Positions 1 to 10,205 of a DNA stretch of 20,094 bases are shown piece by piece. Every line of letters begins with the position of its first letter. Position 1 is the stretch's first letter. The stretch is from Sphacelaria rigidula (Eukaryota > Phaeophyceae > Sphacelariales). The position numbers and the translations under genes were made by a program. The notes below the pieces were generated by a model. That model ran no database searches, was not told the DNA's origin, and was given only the letters and a program-made list of their open reading frames with translations. The DNA lies in NCBI GenBank assembly GCA_964200075.2, contig CAXNAA020000569.1, positions 1 to 20,094 on the forward strand, given 5' to 3'.

Positions 1-54
1 CGCGCCCGCATATACTGAAAGGTGTAGACCGGCGCCCAGAATAGATGGGACGAC

Positions 55-55
<1 letters not shown>

Positions 56-91
<36 letters not shown>
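56..91. repeat. (AC)n microsatellite, about 18 units
   Basis: An uninterrupted AC/CA dinucleotide run. It generates a His-Thr repeat in one frame, which is an artefact of the repeat and not evidence of a protein. Confidence 0.97.
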
Positions 92-92
<1 letters not shown>

Positions 93-2154
93 AGCCGGGG
101 TCACGCAGGAGGAAGGCCAACACCAGATCCTTTTCTATTTTATATGTTTTTAGTACCCCACCCTTCTCTTGCGGTACTTGCCATTATTCTTTATCGCGAG
201 AGGGGTTCAGCAGTCCCTTTCCCTCGTCTACAGTGTCCACCTCTCGAGATAGAAAATATCCTTGTATGTAATCACAAGGTGATCATAATAATAGTCGAAT
301 TTGATGAGAGTAGTCCATCTCAAACGGAAACACTTTTTTCAAGTGAAATCTAAGGGCTTCGACAGCGAGAAGGGTCATCTGTTAGATCGACACCAATTCG
401 CTTGATAAAAGTACGTGTGCATGATCCAGAGAAGCCGTTCTATCACGCAGCAGTTGTTCCTTCCACGCTGGCCATCCGATGCGGACGCCTCCCGTGGTCA
501 CAGATCAACCAAGCAAAACTCGAAGGTAATACGTAGGACAACAACAGTGTCGTCACCCAAAATGATGCCGATCCAACCGATGAATGGACACATACCCCTG
601 GGCGATTCTTTTTGCGCAGACGTACTTATTTGTTGAATCGGCATCATTTCCAAGAGTGTGCCTAGCCCAAAAGGTCGACCAGCACGAACCAGAGGCGAAG
701 GACATAAAGTGGACAATCACCCGACATGTCACTTTGTTCCGAAATTGCGATCATTGATTCAAATTGGTCGTTACAACAAAGGTATGTCCGACTATTGTTC
801 CAAAAGTAAAGTCACGTCAAAACCTGTGTTCATCCTCTATTTTTACCAGATTTTCTATTCATTTTTGCAAGTAAACGGTAATTGTAAAAGTGAAAAAACG
901 AGCTGATATGGTGAATATAATTTCCTGAATACAGTGATACTTTTCATTTCCAAGTAAAAAAACAGGATGCCCGTGACGACCATGTCCGACTATCAATGAC
1001 TGTCGCATTAGTCATCATCACCAGTGATCGCAAAATAATCAAGCACGCGGGCTTCCCGCCAACGTACGACATACAAGACCGACGACCCGCCTGGCTGCCC
1101 GAAGAAGGGCAGTAACGTTCCTTGGAAACACGCAACAGACTGAACCGATTGAAGACGCGGGCCGCCTCCAGCTGCCAGCCGTGTCTCTACGAACTCCTAT
1201 CATCCAGTCGGAAAACAAGTCGTCCGTGGATTCATCATTCCTGTAAACTACCGAGTAGACCGTGGCCTGTGCAGCTTCTGCTGAGGTGGGTAGGTGTGCG
1301 CCTTGTTGGTGGAGGAATATGATCATGCGGCTTTCCCGAGCTGCACCTTAATTTGGTACTGCCGTAGCGTTGATCACCTTCATCATCTATCAGAGAGCAG
1401 GGTCGTCATATGGGTACAGACAGTCGCGCGCACACCCCCTTGTACGTGAAGGGCGAACGCACGCCTCTTCAGCTCTGCCTTCCGTTTCAATTTTTTCCCC
1501 AGTGCGTTTGGTATAACGGCCTCTCTCTGTGCAGTAGAGCACCCTCCATGATCGTGCACATGTTTCACCGGGCAGAGGGCCGTGCCGGTTTGGCAAGCAG
1601 AGGGGCTAGAGTCATGAATTCGCTCGAGGCATCGTGCATGAAGTGATGGCCAGCACAGTGTCTCGCATTTTCTATTATCGTGCGTCCCTACTCCTGCACT
1701 GTTTTTCTCGTTCAGCTGTCCTTTTTTGTTACCGCACCTGACACCTCTAACCTGTCACAGGTTGTGAGTTGTGACTGGGAGTTTGCAAGGTATCCAACAC
1801 TTCGTGCATACCAGAACAATAATAATATATCCATCGTACGCCCCAAAAATCAACCAGCGTACTGTCCCGATACCACATCATTATCATCTCCAAACCCGTT
1901 GGAAATCGACACCGGGCACCAGTGGGGTGACACTTCTTACTTCCCACTCCTGTCAGCTTCCCTCCTTGTCCTGACGTGAGTTGATGGTGATTCTAAAAAT
2001 TCGACTTGCAAACGCTGAATACTCCCCCTTCGCTCTGAACCGGCCGTTGCCTGGTGTCAAACTCGCGTGGATCCTTGGCTTTTTCTGAACTCCAGCTGCT
2101 GGCTCTTGTGATTTCGGCGTTCTTCGGGTACCGTCACGTCTAAAACGTAGAATC
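92..2154. other. Upstream region, no gene supported
   Basis: I see no exon with coherent composition or a recognisable domain on either strand. Short open frames of 60-100 codons exist in several frames but overlap each other and show no family signature. The last 100-200 bases are presumably the 5' UTR and promoter of the gene starting at 2155. No TATA box or other promoter element stands out. A 13-bp inverted repeat (560-572 with 637-649) is the only structured item noticed. Confidence 0.5.
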
Positions 2155-2540
2155 ATGCTTAGCCGCAAGCAGAAATGGAGGAGGGTAAATAATAACAGCA
2201 ACAGGCGTGCTCGCCGTCTCAAAGCCGGAAACAACAACAGTAGCATAGCGCCGCCATCGCTGGATAAGAAAGCAGGGTCTGATCATGATGAGACTTGCAC
2301 AGCTTCTACGAGTTGGTCCAGCTTCGACTCGGACGGATCCAACATGGACGACGTCGTGGAGCTTCAAAGTGTGGACGATTACGATGAAATTGACTTGGCG
2401 CCTCCTGGACTGCAAACGTCCCCCGAGGACTGTCGGCCCCTGCCGGCTGATGGTCATGGTAGTGGGAGCTCCAAGGGAGTAACCTTCGAGCCTCGGGTGC
2501 AAGTGTTTTTGGTTACCCACAAGAGCGAGTTGGACACAAG
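2155..2540 (+). CDS. Exon 1 of the three-exon gene
   Basis: 386 nt, ending AG|GTGAGG, a consensus donor. It encodes residues 1-128 plus two bases of codon 129. It carries the basic N-terminus, the acidic Asp/Ser region and the KGVTF..V.VF motif near its 3' end. Confidence 0.75.
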
Positions 2541-5500
2541 GTGAGGGAGAGGGAGAAACAAGTTCAAAACCTTGATTCTTTTTTTGCACCGTTCACGTCT
2601 TAGCCTTTCGAGTCTCGGATAGGTGCTGTTCTCCGACCCTGAGGTTAACCTTATGAACAAGAATATTTCGTGCCCTGTACGTGAAGACATGTGCTGATAG
2701 AACAGCTTCGAGTTACCTTCAACATTCCGCCTTCGGAATGACAACGGATCGAGGCGACGCGAGCGTTTATCACGTAATCTATTTCTAACACCATGACGTT
2801 GACTCTGATACATGTGTGGTCTTGAAACAAGGAGTGCTTGCACGCTCAATCCCCATGGGATGCAAGTCGTCATAGTCGGGAGACTCGCGGTGTTTGAATT
2901 CGAAGATGCAAGAAGAAAATTGAAAAGTTGGGTGCATTGACGCGAGGCGGTAACTGAAATACGACTCAATTTCGCGCTTGTTCGAAACTACTTATGCAGT
3001 CGAGCAAACGTTTCTTGTCGGTGCGCTGGAAGCAACGAGAATATCCGGTATACTTTGCTTCTCTCCTAATCATGCGCTCGGATCTCGTGCTCGCTGTCAT
3101 CAGACCTGCTACCGTGTACTTGGAAGTGTCGAAACATGGCACTACAAAAAACAACAAACGAAAAATGCGGCGTTTTTTTTCATGATTTACTGTAATTCTA
3201 AAGCTATGGTACTCTCACTGACAACAACTGAACCACAGACTGTACTGAACTGACTGTGGATCTCGTTCCTGCTCCTGTGACCACAGTGCTGTCACGATGA
3301 TGCCCGGCGGCCTATACGTGGCCGAGAGTTCCGAAGGACCTACTTGAATCTGCCGCTTCAACTGCTCGGTCAGAGTGCGAGTAGCGTTGGTATGCGGTGT
3401 GCATGATACTGCATGAGACTAGTACTACAGGGTAAGGTCATGTTTCGTCGCTTCCTTTAACCAGGCGAGCTGTTTATCCCCCAAGGACATTCGGAGTCCT
3501 GCCTCCGTTGTCTTCCGTGTTCTACATCTGCTCGGAATATACCATCGTGACTTGTTCCGCACCATTCTCTCTGTTGAGCTTGTTTTTATCGAGGGTTACT
3601 GTCATGTGTTTACGCCCGTAAAGGTACAGTATGTGTTCCCTTCGCCCCTGTGGTGTGCAGCTTGCCGAGTCCGAATCCTCTTGGCTGCTGAGGCGTTTCG
3701 GTGTTGAGGCGAGCAGCTTCCCGCCCTTGGAGAGACCGAGCGCACACCTTTTTTAACGGACCAAGTTCTCTGTCGAACCGCTTTTTTATCAACATTGCCC
3801 CCACACCCCCGCCCAAGCCCCCGCCTTCGGAACATGCCGAAATGGTTGATCGTATTCTTCTAATTCTAAGACCACTTCTTCTCCCGTGTACCACGTCCCT
3901 CCAAGAGCCTCGCTGAAAGAATGAGCTATTATATTTCCCTGACAACGTGGTTTCGACAGTTCACTGTTCCCCGTTCAGTGGCTGCATTCCAAATCCGAAA
4001 GACACTCATGACAGCCAGTGTGGACACCCGCCCGCCAGCCTCCGCTAAACTAATGTTGTTCCTTCAAAGCTACGTTGATATCCGGTCCATGGACTGAACA
4101 TTGCCTTCATGTGTGAACCTTCATGCTTTACCTCCTTATGTGTGACTATGACATATCGCATACCAGGTACGACACCGTGTGGCTGTATCATGATCAATCT
4201 TCTTCATTCGCTCCTCCGAAAGTGATCGTGTCTGTATTACTCTGCTGCATGTCTTGTAATTCCGCATGTCTTGTGACGCATCATGATGCGTACGCACACG
4301 ATATACAGGCGTAACTAATGTCGTCGGATGCGAGCATGTGCGCATGTGCTTCCTGTGTCGCACTGGTGCTTCACCGCATATATTTCGTACCACCTGCACT
4401 GTTGTGCAGCCGCTATGCAACACCTCACTTATGAAACGTTTCGTGCAGCATGCGGCTGTGTCTTTGAAGTTAGGCGTTCATGATAAATTAAACGGTACCC
4501 GACCGCATTGGCGGACAATTCAACCAGATGGGGCGGCAAAAGCACCTGCGAGAAAAACTCTCGATGTCGGGAGGATGCCTCACACCAAAAAAAAGTTTTC
4601 CTGCACCCGCCGGTACCCCCAACTTTTGACCTGACGGCAAGTTCGGAAGGGGTGTACACTGAACGCAAGTATTTTGTCCGCCGGAAGGGACTGGGGCTCT
4701 TGAACGAAAAATAGTCTTGGCGAGGGGAATGTCGTTTCTTGAATCGGGTTACGTACTTGTAGGATTTTTGGCAGATGGTCCAGATCGACCGCGAGTCGGA
4801 AAGATGCCGTCGCATCCCTACGGAGTTTCAAGTAGTTTTCGGTCGACGTGGCAAAACGCTTGTGCAATAATACCAGGGAAGGTGGGATTAATGAGGCCAC
4901 TGAGTTCCGGAGTTAGTATGCTTCCTGTCGAAGTGATCTAGGAGAAGATTATTTGATGCCATAAGTTGTTCCACGTACACTGGGTAACGCCTGCGGGTTG
5001 TTATCCAGTTGCTCTCGGAGGACCTTGACTGGCTTCTGTGAACGCCAAAAACATTAACTGAGTGCAGGAGGGGGGCGGGGTGGGAGGTCCCGGAGCTTGA
5101 GATGAATTGCTCCCTTCGATGCCCAAGGAGTCTTCAATTAATTCCTCCCGAGAAAATTTATAGAAGTGGTTTCAGGGGAGCTTTCTTGTTTCAAACTGGA
5201 TGTGCCTGAGTAACGCGGAGTCGTCATTGGAGCAAGAAAATAACCTAGCAGAAGACTGTTGACTGATCGCTGTGATTTCACCCCACCCACTAGAAAACGC
5301 GTCGACTTTTTTTTTTCAAAGGGAGGGGTGGTGGGGGCGTACCGCCTCTTGCCGTCGATTTTTGTGTCTACTGTCTACTGAAAAGCTTGCCTGTGTCTGG
5401 TGGAACCTGAATATCCACTCGAAAACAGTATGCGGCCATGTACATCAATTGTGTAATGGATAACTGCTCCGCCCTGACTCGGTGGCTACTACCCTGTTCC

Positions 5501-8500
5501 TGTTTTCCGAGTACCATATTAGGTACTGTCCGTATCGATCACGAGGCGTGCATCGTGAAATAAATGACTTTCTTCCGATTAACTTTCGGCTACCATCAAA
5601 ATTGACGGTAACCGTTCAGCAGCTGAACGGAAGAGAGCGGGCAGCACGACGTGGTACGGTGACAATTGTGCAGTAGAAGTGAAACAGTGCATGCATGTCT
5701 CCCCCCGGTTGTCCAAAGTTCAGCACGGACGGCAGTCGAGCACAGTAATGCTTAGTCTAAACCCGTAAGTCAATTGACCAGAAATGCCCCCGCGCACACA
5801 ATGGTGAAATTCGCACCCTTGTCCCCCCTTCCCTCCCTCCGAGCAGAGCGAAACAAGCTCTGTGGTGGACTGGAAAAGACGCCGCCATCAACAAACGAGC
5901 ATGGCTCAACCATCTTGGTCAGCCCGGGTGCGGCCGGCAAAGTGTCATCTCACGTCCGCGCGCTCCCAGCGCAGACCTCGGCGCCAACGACGATGACATC
6001 GACTTGCTTCTGAAGTCGAGACTGATGCCCAGTCATGCCAGGGTAGGCGACGCATCCAGAGACCAGGAAAACAAGAACCAATCGTGGGGACAGCACGAAC
6101 AATATCAATACCAACAATATCAGATGCAGCATCATGTACAAGACCAGGAGCCGGTCGAATCTCCGGGCTTGGGGATCTTAGGGTGCCGATGCATGGCCTG
6201 CCAAACAGAGGGCGACGATCATGATCACTCCCCGCCTGCTTTCTCCACGCAAGAGTACATTGCGCACAGGGTGTCGGCGACTGCGGCTGCTGCTAACGGT
6301 GGCGGGGGCGGCAGGCGTGGGCGGGGACGTGGGATTACATATCCGCTTGATAACAGGTATGTGCGATCATGATCGTAAATAGTGGCTGATGTTTCGCTTT
6401 GGATCTGTCGTGCGTGATGGTCATTTAACCTCTTGGCCTCGACAGTAGTCTATCCGGGCCATACCTCATTTTTGCAAGTGAAATTCAAATTTATATCAAC
6501 GGATGACATCTGCTCGACGATAAAGGGTCAAGTGGTGATGACAAGGGAGGGTGTGTCACATCAGCACAGCAACAGTGCTGTGTGTGACAAGTTTTGTTGC
6601 GTCTTCCGCGTTCGTTGCGATTTATGCGGCAAGTTGGTACGAGAGTTCAATGTTCGAAGTTGTCACGTCGTGGTCGTGGTAAGCCTTTCGACAATATACA
6701 TCTATCGACTGGTTGGTCATGTTGTATCGAGCGGTCTGGGTTGGTTGGTGTTAAGTTGAGCAGCACCGAATATCAACTATCTCTTCGAATTCCAACTGTG
6801 AATTGCATGTTTTTGCGGATACAGGAAGACGTCGAGCTAAACATGGTATACTGCAAACCGATAACACGATCTTCGCATCTGATGGGCCAAACATTTTTCT
6901 CGTTTGAGACGTGCGAATAGTTTAGTCCAGCCTGAGATTTGGTCTTTTACATGTACATACGGAAGGGTCGTGCGCCATCAGGTGGTGTCAGGGGTCATCT
7001 CGGAACAAAAATCCGAGTCGCAAGTTCTGTCCTTTGAAAAAATAATGCAACAACTGTTGGGACTACCAGTGCGGAGTAAAACACTGGCGTGTGTAAGCTG
7101 GGTATCGTCTGGCGAGTTGGTCCTTGCGCTCCCTCGCTGTTGATGTTGAAGTTTGCCGTTGCAGCCCGGAGGGGCCACTGTCGGCAATTGTCGGCGTTGT
7201 CCGAACAAAAATCCCGGAAGTGGCAATATTTTGTTTTTTTCCAACTGTTGTAGATGAAAAATTTAATTGTAGGAACTAAATTTGGTTGGTGAGAGTTGTG
7301 CACTCTGGTTAATGGCGGACGAGGAAGTCTGTAGCCGTAATATTGAAGAAATTCGAAAATTGTTGACGGGAAATTGTCGTGCGTAATCGTTTCTAGAGAA
7401 CCTCGAGCTTTGACGTTTGAGATGCCAAAAGTTCCTCAGCAAAATAAATGAACCCTTCTCGGTTAACTATCCATCAAACGGATTTCCCCCCCCTCACCAA
7501 TCTGGTTGCACTTCAGACGATTTTCCTCTGATACCATCCAAGATAACCCTTGGACCGCGAGGGGTAGCAAGTGAAGTTGACGATGATTCAACAGATCACC
7601 TATAATACTCTTTCCGTCTAAGGGTCAACTATCTGTACCATTCTCCCAGGCGTGTGAACCCCATATCACGTTAAACCCCGGATCCTCTACTCATGAACGA
7701 TACCGCCCAGCATGAGTTTCACGTCGTGGTCGTTGAGCATATTTTTATTCGGGCTGGTGTGCTGCATGTGCTTCAAAGTTACTACAGTACAGTAGCCGAC
7801 TTGACATACGAGTTGAAAATGCTGTGGATTCGCTAGAGTATCTTTATTGTTCGATTTCAACGTAAATTTCTCGTCAGCGTCTAGGGCCGTTCCTTATAGC
7901 AGACATGAATATTTACCTGGACATGTGGTTTTTGGGAGCTCGTGAGTCGTTATACGCCCTATGAGAGATCTAGGCGGACTTCGACACCTTGGAATGCCTT
8001 GCTGTACTCGTTGAGACGGTTCCGGCACACCTGTGCGCTCTTCCGATGGCCGCAGTAATTTTTTGGGCCAGACTTGTTTCGGAGATCGCTCATTTTTGTC
8101 GGAGACCGGTCAAGTCCACATGAATTCGCAGAGTTTTTCTGCGCTCGACCGGTCTCCGAGAAGAATAATGACCTGGGCAAGAAAATAACTGCGGCCACCG
8201 GAAAACGCGCAGGTCTGGTATAATCGTCTCAACGGGGTGTACGGCAAGGCATTTCAAGGTGTCAAAATCCGCCTAGCTCTCTTATAGGGCGTAAAACGGC
8301 AGATCAACATAGAAACTCCAAAAAGCCATTTTTTTCAGATTGACATACTCCTGTCTGCCATAAGAAGCGACCTAAGGATATCGACGTACTCGTGGCGAGC
8401 TTTTGGATGAACAATCGTTTGACGCGGATATTAAGATTGATGGCATCGGACGCCGTACAGTAGAGGACATGAGCCCCTTCAGGTGAGGGGTGCACTCACT

Positions 8501-8854
8501 GCATTGGTCTCTAATTGAATGCGTCCTCTGTACCACTCGCCATGTACCTCGCCTGATGCCACTGTTATCGTTGCCAGGTACTTCTACGCTGGTTCCTCGA
8601 CGGGATACGGCTCGGGGAGCAATAATAGCAAGAGTTGGCCCTCAGAAACGTACGGTTTGCGACAAGACGTTGCGAAATCTAGGGAAGGGTGGAGGGGGCG
8701 GGACTTAAACGGAGGCGGGAGCATGGGATATCGGAGGCGTCACGATTCCGAGGAGTTGGGCTTCAGGTCGTTCTCGCCGGCGTCTCAGAGTACCAGCCCT
8801 CTTCATGATACTGATGACGACGTGTTCTCGAATTCGTACTTCTGGGACCGATGA
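2155..8854 (+). CDS. Three-exon gene, uncharacterised 390-aa stramenopile-type protein
   Basis: Joined from exons 2155-2540, 5847-6356 and 8578-8854 (1173 nt, 390 codons plus TGA). The start is the only ATG after an in-frame TGA at 2086-2088. Both introns interrupt an Arg codon after its second base, and the frame stays open throughout. The N-terminus is basic (residues 1-25) and is followed by an Asp/Ser-rich acidic stretch (about 40-85). Residues 107-111 read KGVTF, which fits the RVxF docking pattern for protein phosphatase 1, followed by VQVF. Just after intron 1 comes LWW..KD (134-140). This V.F...V.V plus WW/WY pairing is one I associate with uncharacterised stramenopile proteins. Exon 2 later has a CRCMAC cysteine cluster, a Gln/Tyr/His-rich stretch and a Gly/Arg-rich segment; exon 3 is Gly/Ser/Arg-rich with an acidic tail. 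No signal peptide or membrane segment is seen. Function is unknown; a PP1-binding or scaffold role is only a guess. Small extra exons in the long introns cannot be excluded. Confidence 0.7.
2541..5846 (+). other. Intron 1 (3306 bp), no gene inside
   Basis: The donor GTGAGG and the acceptor (pyrimidine-rich tract, then CCGAGCAG|A) define it. The exons on each side join in frame through an Arg codon. The open frames of 60-130 codons inside (for example 4429-4815 minus) show no recognisable domain. A perfect 16-bp palindrome lies at 4276-4291. Some short exon could be hidden here, but none is required by phase. Confidence 0.6.
5847..6356 (+). CDS. Exon 2 of the three-exon gene
   Basis: 510 nt, entered after CCCTCCGAGCAG and left at AACAG|GTATGT, both good splice signals. 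The reading frame imposed by exon 1 is open from the first base, with no stop for 169 codons. It encodes ALWWTGKD near its start, an acidic NDDDIDLLLK stretch, a Gln/Tyr/His-rich run, the cluster CRCMAC, and an Ala then Gly/Arg-rich segment. Confidence 0.72.
6357..8577 (+). other. Intron 2 (2221 bp) containing a foldback element
   Basis: Bounded by GTATGT and TTGCCAG. The flanking exons join through a second split Arg codon. It contains the TA-flanked foldback element at 7884-8372. Other open frames here (for example 6433-6759 plus) lack recognisable features. Confidence 0.6.
7884..8372. mobile_element. F-family foldback MITE, copy 1 (TA-flanked)
   Basis: About 489 bp, almost entirely two long inverted arms around a short centre near 8115-8140. 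The left terminus GGGCCGTTCCTTATAGCAGA matches the inverted right terminus GGTCGCTTCTTATGGCAGA. Each end abuts TA (7882-7883 and 8373-8374), consistent with a TA target duplication as in Tc1/mariner-like and similar elements. Other landmarks shared by both arms include TACGCCCTAT, CTAGGCGGA and GGTCTCCG. No transposase is encoded. Related copies lie near 13.96-14.3 kb and 14.3-15.55 kb. Confidence 0.85.
8578..8854 (+). CDS. Exon 3 (terminal exon) of the three-exon gene
   Basis: 277 nt after the acceptor TTGCCAG. The first base completes the split Arg codon, and 91 further codons run to TGA at 8852-8854. It encodes a Gly/Ser/Asn-rich segment, an Arg-rich middle (YRRRHD) and an acidic DTDDD near the C-terminus. 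Confidence 0.68.
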
Positions 8855-9025
8855 CGGCAGAGTCAGTTCTCGTAGGTATTAGCCCAGTTGCATCTCACTC
8901 TTGTCTCTTGTGTCGTTCCTAGTTCAGTTCGAGGTTTTGTCTATTTGTTCCTGGTTTTCGGTGAGCGTTTTTTTTCTGTTTCGCTGCAGTAATTTGTAGC
9001 TGAAACGCGTGCTACTCCGAAATTG

Positions 9026-9210
9026 AGGGGAGGGGGGGGGGGGGGGGGGGGAGGGGGGCGACCGCAAAGGGTGAAGGGTTGGGGGGGTGCGGGGAGTTCG
9101 GTGCAAATTGGGGGTGTTGCCAANNNNNNNNNNTGTGGTTCGTGGGTTGTGTTTGCGGGTTTGGCGGGGCGTCGGTGTGGGGGGGGGTGGGGTGGGGGGG
9201 GGGGGGGGGG
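9026..9210. repeat. Poly-G tracts flanking an assembly gap
   Basis: G runs at about 9026-9058 and 9179-9210 lie on either side of ten N bases at 9124-9133. The plus strand has strong G-quadruplex potential. The N run is an assembly gap, and its true length may not be ten bases. Confidence 0.9.
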
Positions 9211-10191
9211 CGAACGGTACGTACGCTAAGGTTGAACGCTGTGAGAAGTACGCGGATTTCGTTGCAATTTCGGCGGTTTGCCGAATCGTTCTCCCTCCAT
9301 TCGTGTATCGTGAATAGTATCGTGTGCGTACATGTGAGTTTCTCCCCTATACGTTTTTTGTTGTTGTTGCATTTTGATGAAAGTCTCCTCTTAAGTTTCC
9401 ACGTGTGTTGTTTCTGTGTCGTCTTTGTGTGGGATCTTGATTCATTCTGCGTAGGCCTCGTCTTCACGAAAGAAGGAAAATCGTATATCACTGTGATGAT
9501 TAGGGAGACAGACTGGCGAGCAGCTCATTCTTGACCATCATCATTTCACGTTTGGAGCTTTCATTCTCAACCCGATATGACTGCGAAACGGAACGTACAA
9601 TGGTTGCCGTAAGAGAGGTAGTTGCTATTCTTCCTCCCGTTTTCACAGTTACTTCTCGTTTTCTTTCTCCCGCTGAGATGGGACCATGGTGACTTGTAGT
9701 TACGGGAGCCACTGTCACGTGAGGTGTATTTTCATCGGGGCGTTCTTCAGCTGTTGTTCAGCAAAGTGTGTCTGGACTGGAGCGAAGTCTTTGGCGTATT
9801 GTGGGTCGTTCGCCCATGGCTCGAGCGTATTTACACCCGAGGAAATCCGGTGAATATTCGTCGCCTACTTTGTGATGATCCTTGTGACGATGTGGGAGTG
9901 CTTGACCACAATTTTCTTCCTTCTCTATATGAGTTCCATGGAACGAGAGAAAGAACTGGCGCCGACGCCTGAGTAAGCAACAAACGTTAAGACCATCCTA
10001 CTCCGAACGGTCAACTTGGGGTATAGAGCGTGGAGTTGGAATTTACGGGGTGTTGGGGCCTGTCGCCGTATATGTTTCTCACGTGTTACTACGGCCAGTG
10101 CTCTTTGGGTGGGACTAACTTCTCCCGCCGCCAGCCCTTCAGCCGTTCCTGTACAATCCGGATGTTTGAGCGGGCCCTGTTCAAACGACTT

Positions 10192-10205
10192 GGGGGGGGG
10201 GGGGG
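10192..10205. repeat. Poly-G run (14 G)
   Basis: Uninterrupted run of 14 G on the plus strand inside the T/G-rich region. Confidence 0.9.

Noticed and set aside
45-353. 102-codon frame with a His-Thr repeat
   Set aside because: The start is the (AC)n microsatellite, and the rest has no recognisable features.
2454-2969. 171-codon minus-strand frame
   Set aside because: Overlaps exon 1 of the supported gene on the opposite strand and shows no domain.
9012-9491. Proline- or glycine-rich frames across the poly-G tracts
   Set aside because: Produced by homopolymer G/C and crossing the N gap; not a protein.
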